From CAWKAV01 sp963847735 (GTDB lineage Bacteria; Desulfobacterota; Desulfuromonadia; Desulfuromonadales; BM103): a stretch of DNA of 33,907 nt. The position numbers and the translations under genes are program-made. Below, piece after piece: positions 6,656-14,089 of this stretch (positions are counted from its first letter, which is position 1; each line of letters begins with the position of its first letter). The DNA lies in the NCBI GenBank assembly GCA_963847735.1, contig CAWKAV010000012.1, positions 1 to 33,907 of the forward strand, read 5' to 3'. The notes under the pieces were generated by a model. The model had not been told where the DNA came from. It ran no database searches and saw only the letters and a program-made list of their open reading frames with translations.

Positions 6656-8122
6656 TTATGTCGCTGGCAAAAAGTCGATCGGGTAAAGGATAGTCGTCAC
6701 CGGGACTTCTTCCTTTGGCCCGAAATTAAACTTCCTGACGCGATCAACTATTTGTGTGACCAGGTAGTCAGAGGCAAGATCTGTTGATTCTACGAGACAC
6801 ATGGAGACCTCGCCTTCAGGTTCGATCGTGATTTTCAACAGCAGCTTGCCGCGCAGGGTCGGATCCTTGCGCAATTCCTTGTTATAGATCCGGTATAGGG
6901 TCGCCTTGTACCGATCAAAGACAATCTGGATCTCTTCGTCGGTCCTGCCCGGCCCGGGTCCGCCGCTCATTGGCCGGTCCGCGTCACCACCAATGCCGGT
7001 CAGCGAACTCTCGACATCCGAATAGCCGATGCCGCCGATCTGACCCGCATTGCCATAACCGCTGCCGCCGCCGCCGGAACCGCCGTTACCGAGGTTTCTG
7101 CTCACGCCAAGGCTGCTGATACCGCCGCTGGTGCCGCTTTTCGCCTGCATTGCGACAAGATTTCGTTGCGCCTGGGATTGGCCTGGGATCAACTTTGAGT
7201 CCTTGTTGACCCGGGCATCAGTGCCGAGTTTCGCAACCGGGACTTCGTCCATAAGGTCAGAAAAGGTGCTCTTGAATGCCAGGACACCTGTGGTTTCAGC
7301 TTTTTTGCGTGCAACCTGGGCGCCGCCGGCCTTCTTTGCCGGTGCCACTTTTGCCGGCTTCTTCTGCTCCGTTTTAGCCGTTTTTTCAGAGACTTCTTGC
7401 TTCGGTTTTTCAGGTTCGGCTCGCTTCTTTTGTTCCAGCTCCTTGTGGGGTTTTGGCTGCACCGGTTCCGGAATCAGCGGCTCATTTTTAACCAACGTGA
7501 CCAGTCTTTGCGGAATTTTGACTACTTCCACCGAGCGATCGATGATCGGCAGCGCGACCAGGGGGATGATCGTGCCGAGCGTCACGCCCCAGAACAGGCA
7601 CACGAGCAGGGTTTTTCGAAAGCGTCGTTCACTTTCGACCTGAATGTTCCACGGCATGGCCATCGGCAGGAATGGTATCGGTCCCATTTCTCTCTCGACA
7701 ACAAATTCTTCCTGGCGCCGTTCTTCGCGGGCATGGACCTGGCGCACCTCTTCATCCAGGTCATCCAGATCATACAGGCACTCTGCGATTCTTGTTTTGA
7801 TGGCCTCCCTGTGCCCTTCAATCCCCTGCGCCTGTGTTTCGAAGCTTGCGATCCGGTTCCTGAGCAAATCCAGGCTTTCTCCGGTATCAGCGACCCCCGT
7901 CAGTTCGCTCCAGAACAGATCGCCGGCATCGAGTTCGTCTAACCGGTCAAGTGCGTTGCAGACTTCTCGCAAAGCTTCGAAGCGCTCCTTCTCAGCCAGG
8001 TGCGTTTCGAGCTCTGCGTCTATGCTGCGCAGTTCTGCCTCGAGAGCCCTGAGTCTTTGCTCAGTTCCCTCGATCTGCTCATTCAGCGGCGCCAGTTCTT
8101 CATATAACAGAGATGTATTCAC
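6656..8122 (-). CDS. TonB/TolA-like energy transducer with AgmX/PglI-type C-terminal domain
   Basis: This is a 488-aa bitopic inner-membrane protein. The start is taken as the GTG 11 nt after the preceding exbD stop; an in-frame ATG 75 nt further upstream (8197) would overlap exbD and has no ribosome-binding site. Order of parts: a cytoplasmic heptad-rich coiled coil (about 5-145); one transmembrane helix (about 171-194); a Pro/Lys/Glu-rich periplasm-spanning linker (KPHKELEQKKRAEPEKPKQE and onwards); a Gly/Ser-rich stretch; and a C-terminal TonB-like fold (about 390-488) starting near DEEIQIVFDRYKATLYRIYNK. That last domain matches by eye the AgmX/PglI C-terminal domain of myxobacterial gliding proteins, often found with ExbB/ExbD. 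The long cytoplasmic coiled coil is unlike classical TonB, whose N-terminus is very short. Predicted to link the ExbB/ExbD motor to outer-membrane partners encoded upstream. Confidence 0.85.
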   Translation of the reverse strand: MNTSLLYEELAPLNEQIEGTEQRLRALEAELRSIDAELETHLAEKERFEALREVCNALDRLDELDAGDLFWSELTGVADTGESLDLLRNRIASFETQAQGIEGHREAIKTRIAECLYDLDDLDEEVRQVHAREERRQEEFVVEREMGPIPFLPMAMPWNIQVESERRFRKTLLVCLFWGVTLGTIIPLVALPIIDRSVEVVKIPQRLVTLVKNEPLIPEPVQPKPHKELEQKKRAEPEKPKQEVSEKTAKTEQKKPAKVAPAKKAGGAQVARKKAETTGVLAFKSTFSDLMDEVPVAKLGTDARVNKDSKLIPGQSQAQRNLVAMQAKSGTSGGISSLGVSRNLGNGGSGGGGSGYGNAGQIGGIGYSDVESSLTGIGGDADRPMSGGPGPGRTDEEIQIVFDRYKATLYRIYNKELRKDPTLRGKLLLKITIEPEGEVSMCLVESTDLASDYLVTQIVDRVRKFNFGPKEEVPVTTILYPIDFLPAT

Positions 8123-8133
8123 GGAACTCTCTC

Positions 8134-8628
8134 TTATGTTTCTGAGGCTTTCTGGATAACGGCGAGGGAAATCCTGCCGTATCCTGAGCCTGTACATGTT
8201 GTCATGATCTTCTTCAGCACGTAGAACGGGATCGTCTTGTCCGCAAGGATAGTGACTTCCTTGCTGGCAATCGCCGTCTGACTGTTGATCCCGATGATGT
8301 TCCGTTCAAGAAGATCAAGTCTTTGGGTGATTTCCGGAATCTGTGCACTTTTGTTTGCAATCAGTTCGGCTGTATTGGCCACGGCTTCACCCTGGACCAG
8401 GACCGTCTCGGGGCCGACCATTATGACTACTGTTTCCCGGGGCTTTGATTCGACCACGGAATCCGGCAGCGTAATATGCTTGGGTGTGGACAGGACCTCG
8501 TTCGAAGACGAGTTGGCCAGCAGGAAAAACACAAGGATTGTGAAGACATCCATCAGTGAGGTCAGGTTCAACCCTGCGACCTTCTTCCTGCTGCGTTCCA
8601 TGCGTCTGATGCGGCGGCTTTCCTTCAT
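8134..8628 (-). CDS. exbD: ExbD/TolR-family biopolymer transport protein (Asp-containing paralogue)
   Basis: This 164-aa ExbD/TolR protein has a short basic cytoplasmic N-terminus (MKESRRIRRMERSRKK), one transmembrane helix at about 22-40 containing the conserved proton-pathway Asp (D27 in LTSLMDVFTILVFFLL), and a periplasmic domain to the C-terminus. It is slightly longer than usual because of an insert around residues 95-120. Its ATG overlaps the stop of the other exbD by 4 bp, and the tonB-like gene follows 11 nt later. Together with ExbB it should form the proton-driven motor. It carries the Asp that its neighbour lacks, so it is the likely energy-coupling ExbD of the pair. Confidence 0.9.
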   Translation of the reverse strand: MKESRRIRRMERSRKKVAGLNLTSLMDVFTILVFFLLANSSSNEVLSTPKHITLPDSVVESKPRETVVIMVGPETVLVQGEAVANTAELIANKSAQIPEITQRLDLLERNIIGINSQTAIASKEVTILADKTIPFYVLKKIMTTCTGSGYGRISLAVIQKASET

Positions 8629-9122
8629 GGGGCGTCTCCAATTGATATTTTCGGGAAGAGTGCCATTTTTCTGAGCTCTCCACTGCCCTCTTCAGGGATT
8701 TCGGTTTCGCGCAGCGTGTCCATGACCCGGATCAGATGGTCATATTGAATATCCGGTTCCATCAGGACTGTTGCATCGTCCTTTTCCGGGTAATCGCTTT
8801 TGAGTCGCAAGAGGACTTTCGTCAGTTTCTCCAAGTCGTAGTCGCCCGCCTGGTTAGGGATTGCGGCGACCACGCTCGAACCATTCGCGAGCTCCAGGCC
8901 GGATTTGCGCACGATCACCTCGATAGCAAAGTTGGGTTTAACGACCTGGCTGCCACCTGATGCAGTCGGCACGCTTAATTCCAGGATGGTGATGCGCGAG
9001 AATACCGCTGTAATGAGCAGAAAAGGCACGAGCACCACCATCAGGTTCATAAACGAGGTGATATTCAACTCGGGAGTGTCTCTATGCCGAATTCGTCGCT
9101 TGTTCAGAGATCGTCTGTTCAT
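8625..9122 (-). CDS. exbD: ExbD/TolR-family protein lacking the conserved transmembrane Asp
   Basis: This 165-aa protein has the same layout as the neighbouring ExbD: basic N-terminus, one transmembrane helix at about 20-42, then a periplasmic domain with LSVPTASGG near the membrane. The segment aligned with the catalytic TolR/ExbD motif reads NITSFMNLMVVLVPFLL, with Asn (N26) where Asp is expected. Loss of this Asp would abolish proton coupling in this subunit. The ATG at 9122 is preferred over a TTG two codons upstream because GGCGGG lies 6 nt before it. The gene begins 2 nt after the exbB stop and ends in a 4-bp overlap with the second exbD, so the three are tightly coupled. A structural or regulatory ExbD role is inferred. 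Confidence 0.88.
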   Translation of the reverse strand: MNRRSLNKRRIRHRDTPELNITSFMNLMVVLVPFLLITAVFSRITILELSVPTASGGSQVVKPNFAIEVIVRKSGLELANGSSVVAAIPNQAGDYDLEKLTKVLLRLKSDYPEKDDATVLMEPDIQYDHLIRVMDTLRETEIPEEGSGELRKMALFPKISIGDAP

Positions 9123-9124
9123 AA

Positions 9125-9775
9125 TCAACCCGCCGGGAATTGTCGTTTAGCAAAGTTTGAAATACTGTTCAGGGCTTTAACCGAGGCCATCTCCAGACTG
9201 TCCACGATCTGGCCGGTGGTCGATGTCAGCTTTGCATGGGCCAACAGCAGAGGAATGGCAACCATCAGGCCGAAGGCCGTGGTGTTCATCGCGACGGAGA
9301 TACTGGCCGATAACAGGTCGGCTTTCTCGGCAGGGTTGGCGTTGGACACAGCCGTAAAGGCTTCGATCAGGCCCATGATCGTGCCGAGCAGGCCCAGCAA
9401 TGTGGCGATATTGGAAAGCAGCGCCAGATACGGGGTGCGTTTTTCCAGTTGCGGGATGATCTCCATCATGCTTTCTTCCATGGCGATTTCAATATCTTCG
9501 CGGCGCCGAACGGCCCCCTGGCGCGCCAACCCCATGGACAGCATCTGCGAGATGGTTGACTTGTCGTCGTCCACCAGCTCGCGCGCCCTGTCAAACTCAC
9601 CTTCGCTGAGCACCGGCTGGACCTGATCCCAGATCTTGCGATTTTCATTACGTGTACGTGTCAATTGCATCCAGCGCTCGACCGCGATCGCAGCACCGAC
9701 CGCAAATACGAGCAGGATCGGATACATGAACATCCCGCCCTTCTGAAAAAACCCCACGATTGAATAGATATCCAT
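9125..9775 (-). CDS. exbB: ExbB/TolQ/MotA-family proton channel subunit
   Basis: This 216-aa protein has three transmembrane helices at about 14-33, 115-141 and 158-180, with the large cytoplasmic loop between the first two, as in ExbB/TolQ. The family core ATLLGLLGTIMGLIEAF (124-140) and MNTTAFGLMVAIP (163-175) supply the pore-lining Thr and small residues. It pairs with the two ExbD proteins that follow directly, giving the one-ExbB/two-ExbD set also seen in the AglR/AglQ/AglS gliding motor of Myxococcus. A clear AAGGAG precedes the ATG. A 126-bp gap separates it from the upstream gene, the largest gap within the train, and this gap contains a possible 21-codon leader ORF. Confidence 0.94.
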   Translation of the reverse strand: MDIYSIVGFFQKGGMFMYPILLVFAVGAAIAVERWMQLTRTRNENRKIWDQVQPVLSEGEFDRARELVDDDKSTISQMLSMGLARQGAVRRREDIEIAMEESMMEIIPQLEKRTPYLALLSNIATLLGLLGTIMGLIEAFTAVSNANPAEKADLLSASISVAMNTTAFGLMVAIPLLLAHAKLTSTTGQIVDSLEMASVKALNSISNFAKRQFPAG

Positions 9776-9778
9776 GAT

Positions 9779-9844
9779 TTATCTCCTTGTGTGTGTTGTT
9801 GATGAATGTCCGTAAAACCGGCTCCACTGTTTAAATAAATACAT
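9779..9844 (-). CDS. Possible 21-codon leader ORF before exbB
   Basis: An ATG at 9844 sits 7 nt after GGAGG and opens a 21-residue frame (MYLFKQWSRFYG...). Its stop TAA falls exactly at the exbB ribosome-binding site, 3 nt before the exbB ATG. Such a placement suits translational coupling. The peptide has no recognisable feature, so coding is uncertain. Confidence 0.3.
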   Translation of the reverse strand: MYLFKQWSRFYGHSSTTHTRR

Positions 9845-9901
9845 TAAGTAACCTCCATAAATACCTAATATGCTTGGATAATAAAAAGAATACCTTGCAT
9901 A

Positions 9902-10222
9902 TTATTGCTGTGCGCCCGGTTGCGCCGTACTGACTTCGTAATATTCGAGCTGCCGCATGAAAACCTCGCGATCGACCGGCACGTCTCGTTCATTCAACAT
10001 CATGTTCATGCTGGTTTCCTGACCAAGTTCGGAGCTTTTCCAGGGCACGATATAAAGTGATTTGGGCGCTTCGTCATTGCCGACGATCGACATCCCCGAA
10101 AGCTCCTTGGTCTCCGTCTGGTTGGCCGACTTTTGTTCCGCTGTTGCCGGGCCCTGCTCAGCGCCTGCCTGGCCGGTCGCCACCAGCAAAACAAGCAATA
10201 TGAGAAAATACCTGGAAGTCAT
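9902..10222 (-). CDS. Small exported protein of unknown function
   Basis: This 106-aa protein has a signal peptide (hydrophobic core ILLVLLVATG, likely cleavage after GAGA near residue 21) and a low-complexity Gln/Glu/Thr stretch. A more conserved-looking segment GMSIVGNDEAPKSLYIVPWK (43-62) follows, then ends in VFMRQLEYYEVS. No enzymatic or binding motif is recognised. GGAGGA precedes the ATG. It lies between the TPR lipoprotein gene (40 nt) and exbB, so it is most likely a periplasmic accessory of the machine. Confidence 0.75.
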   Translation of the reverse strand: MTSRYFLILLVLLVATGQAGAEQGPATAEQKSANQTETKELSGMSIVGNDEAPKSLYIVPWKSSELGQETSMNMMLNERDVPVDREVFMRQLEYYEVSTAQPGAQQ

Positions 10223-10262
10223 CTGTGATCCTCCGACTGGTTACCTGTCTGGTGCGGGCTCC

Positions 10263-10961
10263 TTAATTGCGGCCCATCCGCAGGTTCAGATCTGCAATCC
10301 ATGACGCCACGGCCTTATCATCAGGCCTGGCCTTGCTGTAGATTGTGTATTGCTCAACAGCGCACTCTTTATCGCCTAGGTACAGTTCGCAAAGAATCCC
10401 GAGATTGCGATGCACGGGCAGATATTCGGGGAACAGAAGCAACGTGGCCTGGTAAACCTCGCGGGCCTCTTCAAACCGGCCGGTTTGACGCAGCAACAAA
10501 CCGTATTCGCTGTTCGCCACGGGATGATCGGGCACCAGTTGCAGTGCGGTCTGAAGCAACTCTTCGGCCTGTTCGAATTGCTCGGCATGCCGGTAAATCA
10601 GCGCCAGATTGATATAGGGAGCGGTTACGCCCGGTGCTTGATCAACAATCTCCTGCAGAATCGGCATAGCCTCTTTTTCCCTGTCCTCTTGCATCAGGAC
10701 TATGGCCCGTTCGAAATCGGGACGCCATGACGTTGGGAATTTCGGGGTTTCTGTAATCACGAACCCTGCCCTGCCCTCTGCGAGCCGGGTAATGGCCTGG
10801 TTCTTTGTCGCAGCAGCTTGCCCGGTCAAGACTTTTGGTTCCGGCGGCTCGACCACAGCGCAGCCGACGGCCAAAGCACTCCAGACCAACAGTCCCGTGA
10901 GCGCCGTCGAACGCCCTGCCTGCGCCCTGCCCTGTATAATCCGTCTGTAATTAGCAGCCAT
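10263..10961 (-). CDS. TPR-repeat outer-membrane lipoprotein
   Basis: This 232-aa protein has an N-terminal lipoprotein signal: a hydrophobic stretch ALTGLLVWSALAVGC with a lipobox ending at C34 and Ala at +2, favouring the outer membrane. Residues about 85-215 contain three to four tetratricopeptide repeats (for example APYINLALIYRHAEQFEQAE and PVANSEYGLLLRQTGRFEEA). TPRs mediate protein assembly. GAGGAG lies 8 nt before the ATG and overlaps the end of the 1041-aa gene, whose stop is 2 nt upstream. TPR lipoproteins such as GltE accompany the Myxococcus Glt complex; similarity in role here is inferred from context only. Confidence 0.85.
   Translation of the reverse strand: MAANYRRIIQGRAQAGRSTALTGLLVWSALAVGCAVVEPPEPKVLTGQAAATKNQAITRLAEGRAGFVITETPKFPTSWRPDFERAIVLMQEDREKEAMPILQEIVDQAPGVTAPYINLALIYRHAEQFEQAEELLQTALQLVPDHPVANSEYGLLLRQTGRFEEAREVYQATLLLFPEYLPVHRNLGILCELYLGDKECAVEQYTIYSKARPDDKAVASWIADLNLRMGRN
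10764..10776 (-). other. Two overlapping KOPS-like octamers
   Basis: CCCTGCCC occurs at 10764-10771 and 10769-10776 (GGGCAGGG on the minus strand), pointing towards the putative dif. Confidence 0.4.
10925..10932 (-). other. KOPS-like octamer
   Basis: CCCTGCCC on the plus strand is GGGCAGGG on the minus strand, again pointing towards the putative dif. Confidence 0.4.
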
Positions 10962-10963
10962 GG

Positions 10964-13900
10964 TTATTGCTCCTCAGTTTGCTGCTTCGCGGCAGCGTCC
11001 TCACCAGTTCCCGTCATCGGTTGAGCCGCTGCAGTGACAAAATCTGCAGGAGCTTGTGCTTCGCTGACAAGCCGGTTGTCTGTTGCTTGGCCTTCGATTT
11101 CGTAAGTGTACGATTCGAGTGACATCATGACCGGGCTTTCAGCTTCCGGGCGGTCATAGCGGGCCGGCATCACTTTGGCCAGCTTTTGCAGGCTCTTTTC
11201 AACCCACCTGTTGAAGACCCCCAGAGAGATGAGCTCAAGGTTGCTTTCATGGACGACGATGGCTTTTTCTTCAAAGGGATACGCCTGCTCTTCGATCGCC
11301 AGCTCGTACTGTTCCAGCTCAAGAGTAGTCAGGTTGCCGGGTCGCTCAGACTCCATCAGGGCCAAGCTGAAATGGGCGTAGACTTCAGCAAGGTAGAAGG
11401 TTGAGGCCGCAGTGACTTCCGCAACCTCGTAATCCAGCAGCTGGTTGAATTGCTGTGTGACCTCTTTCATCAGGGCCTGTTTATTGCGCAAATTGGCTTC
11501 AAGTGGATTGACGAGTCGAACGGCCACAAATCGGTCATAAGTACGCTCGGCCAGGACCAGTGCGGCGCGTGATGCGAGGTAACGGGTCCGGGCGGTACGC
11601 TTGTCGCCGGCCGTGGCATCGATAACGACGATCTTTTCAAGCTGTTCGAGATAGCCATCATGGTCGTTGCCGGCTTTGAGCAAGCGGCTGATCTTGTTGC
11701 GCGTCTCGATATTCAGCTCGATAGGCTCCGTGAAATAGGCCACGTAACGCTGGTATACCGTCAGAGTGCGGGCACTGTCGCCTGCTTCTTCGTAAAGCTC
11801 CGCGGCTGTCAAAAGCGCCTCACGACGGATCTCTTCGTCATCCGTTTCGGTCTCGATGCGCTCGTACTCTTTGGCCGCCTGGGCCAGGCGACCGTCTTGC
11901 CGATAGACATAAGCGATCTTCTTGGTCGCCTCAGTCTGCAGAGCGTGGTCCGGGAAGTTTTGACGGAAGCCGGTCAGCACGGCCGCGGCCGCGGTCCAGT
12001 CCTCGAGCTGGATCAACGCCGTCGCAGCATCGTATTCTGCATTGGGCCTGATTGCAGAAGTCGGCGCCACTCGACTGACCCGCAGGAAGTGGTCGGCAGC
12101 CGCGCGGAAATCATTGCTGGCATTTGCATTTTCAGCCTGCTGATAAATCGATGCGGCGAGATTATCGACCAGTCCGTCGCGTCGCTCGTCTGTGCCCGGC
12201 AACTCCTCCAGAACGGTCAGGTAGGCTGCTTCCGACTCGGCATAGCGTTCAAGTTCGTAAGACGCGTGGCCGACCACGATCCATGCAGAACGTAGGACTT
12301 CACGGTCTGCCTCAGAAAATGACTCGACCAGCTGGGTCGCCCTGAGCACGGCCTGTGCATAATCTTCCATGTCATACAGATCGTCCACTGCGGCGCCGAG
12401 GACCACGGCTGCCTTCGCATGCTCCGGGAAGGTTTCGGCAAATCGCACCGAACTGCGCACAATTTCGAGCTTGACCGGTTCCCTGGCGTCAGGCGCCACG
12501 CTGCCGAGATATTCTCGATATGCATAAACCGCGGCATAGCCGGCCGTGGCAGACTTTTCGTGACCCGGGTACTCGTAGGCGGTCTTTTCATATTCCAGAG
12601 CTGCCTGGTCGAAGGCTTGGTTTTCCAGCAGCAGGTCGGCCATTTGATAATTGATCGCCGGCGAGTCATCATCCTGTGGGAACGAGACGAGAAGCTCGCG
12701 GTACCAGTGCAGCGCTTCTACGAAATGGGCCGGTCGGTCCTCTTTAAGCTCATGGTTCTGGTACTGCGCATGATAGTGGTTGGCCAGGTCTTTGAGGTTG
12801 AGCTTGAGATCGGTCAGGACCTCTGGACGCAGGTCCGGGTCGAAATAATCCCAATACTCCGCTTCAAGGCCGTAGCTGTTGGCAAAGTCCTTCTTCGATT
12901 CCAGGACCAGGCTGGGGAAGCCGCCGATCGTATTGATCTCGATAATCCGCATCTGGAAGCCCGGTGCTTTAAAGTGCAGCGGATTGCGCATGACAAACGC
13001 GCTGTAGGTCGCATTCGCGTCGCTGTAGCGGCGTTTGTCGAAGTAGTATTCGCCCAGGTTGCTGTAAACGAGATCTTCGTAGCGACGGTTGCCATGCCCG
13101 GAGAAATATGCGGCGACAATGTCGGCCCCGCCGAGGGATGAGAAGCTCAGACTGATGACGCGGAAGGTGTCCTCGATCCGTTTGCGTTCCGTCTCGTCAT
13201 CGGTTTGCTCGAAGTCGTAGCCGACTGAGACCTTGTAATCGAGCAACGCGATGAAACTGTCCAGAGCGTCTTCGTACAGTTCCTGCTTGTAGAAGGTCCA
13301 GCCCAGCTTGTAGAGGGCAAACGGGTAGAAAGATGAGCTTTCCCCGATCGAGGCGATCGCCAGGTAGGCCTCTTCTGCGTCCAGGTACTGCCGTCGGGTA
13401 AAGTAAAATTCTGCCCGCCGGAACTGGACTTCGTCGATATAGGGCGATTGCGGATAGTCGCCGACCAGCCGGTTCATGACCGTCATCGCTTCCTCGACCT
13501 GGCCCAGCTCTTCGTAGGCACGCGACATCTGGTACAAGACCTGATCGTTACGGTCGTAGAGCGGGTACTCGTCGAGCAGTTTCCGGTAGAGGGCGATCGC
13601 TTCGAGCGGGCCGGCGCGTTCGAGGTCGAGGGGGCCCCGGGGTGCTGTTTCCATCTCTCGGTCGGGAGGCTCTATCCCTTGGAGGTCAGACGCGCGCCGG
13701 GCGAAATCTGCATCCGACTCGCCCGGCCCGGTCGGCAAGTCCGACCTGCGGGTTGGATCGAGATCGGCAACCAGGGCTGTTTGATGCGCTGTGAGAGCGG
13801 CACGCGGGACGCGCTCAGCCTGGTCCTTGTCCAGTGTGAGCAGACCGTATTCTTTCTCCACTTTCAAGTCAGCAAGGCGGCGAATCGCTTCCGGCGCCAA

Positions 13901-14089
13901 CGCCGAGTCCGGGGCTTCTGCCAGGAAGCTGTGATAGCTTGACATCGCTTTTTCAAGGCCACCGTCAAGACGCTCATCGGTGATCTCGATCTGCCTGTTG
14001 CGCAGTTCGGCAATGGTCCCCTGCCGGTCGATGGTCGAACAGGCGGTGAGCACGAGCGGTATGGTGCACAACAAAAGTCGGGATTTCAT
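10964..14089 (-). CDS. Large TPR-repeat lipoprotein
   Basis: This 1041-aa protein starts with a short lipoprotein signal (LVLTAC, lipid-carrying C17, Ser at +2, so outer-membrane targeting is expected). The rest is almost wholly helical tetratricopeptide-like repeats: examples at about 175-270 (LYQMSRAYEELGQVEEAMTV, FRRAEFYFTRRQYLDAEEAY), 365-385, 500-540, 620-660 and 700-800. Aromatic residues at helix packing positions recur every ~34-36 residues. The last ~100 residues are Glu/Gln/Ala-rich and probably disordered. Such long TPR superhelices act as periplasmic scaffolds; the large TPR proteins of the Myxococcus Glt complex are a possible analogue. The gene overlaps the 643-aa gene by 4 bp (ATGA) and ends 2 nt before the next gene. 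No catalytic motif was seen. Confidence 0.88.
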   Translation of the reverse strand: MKSRLLLCTIPLVLTACSTIDRQGTIAELRNRQIEITDERLDGGLEKAMSSYHSFLAEAPDSALAPEAIRRLADLKVEKEYGLLTLDKDQAERVPRAALTAHQTALVADLDPTRRSDLPTGPGESDADFARRASDLQGIEPPDREMETAPRGPLDLERAGPLEAIALYRKLLDEYPLYDRNDQVLYQMSRAYEELGQVEEAMTVMNRLVGDYPQSPYIDEVQFRRAEFYFTRRQYLDAEEAYLAIASIGESSSFYPFALYKLGWTFYKQELYEDALDSFIALLDYKVSVGYDFEQTDDETERKRIEDTFRVISLSFSSLGGADIVAAYFSGHGNRRYEDLVYSNLGEYYFDKRRYSDANATYSAFVMRNPLHFKAPGFQMRIIEINTIGGFPSLVLESKKDFANSYGLEAEYWDYFDPDLRPEVLTDLKLNLKDLANHYHAQYQNHELKEDRPAHFVEALHWYRELLVSFPQDDDSPAINYQMADLLLENQAFDQAALEYEKTAYEYPGHEKSATAGYAAVYAYREYLGSVAPDAREPVKLEIVRSSVRFAETFPEHAKAAVVLGAAVDDLYDMEDYAQAVLRATQLVESFSEADREVLRSAWIVVGHASYELERYAESEAAYLTVLEELPGTDERRDGLVDNLAASIYQQAENANASNDFRAAADHFLRVSRVAPTSAIRPNAEYDAATALIQLEDWTAAAAVLTGFRQNFPDHALQTEATKKIAYVYRQDGRLAQAAKEYERIETETDDEEIRREALLTAAELYEEAGDSARTLTVYQRYVAYFTEPIELNIETRNKISRLLKAGNDHDGYLEQLEKIVVIDATAGDKRTARTRYLASRAALVLAERTYDRFVAVRLVNPLEANLRNKQALMKEVTQQFNQLLDYEVAEVTAASTFYLAEVYAHFSLALMESERPGNLTTLELEQYELAIEEQAYPFEEKAIVVHESNLELISLGVFNRWVEKSLQKLAKVMPARYDRPEAESPVMMSLESYTYEIEGQATDNRLVSEAQAPADFVTAAAQPMTGTGEDAAAKQQTEEQ

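Noticed and set aside
8123..8197. Upstream start (ATG at 8197) for the TonB-like gene
   Set aside because: It would overlap exbD by about 64 bp without a ribosome-binding site. The GTG at 8122, 11 nt after the exbD stop, fits the operon spacing better.
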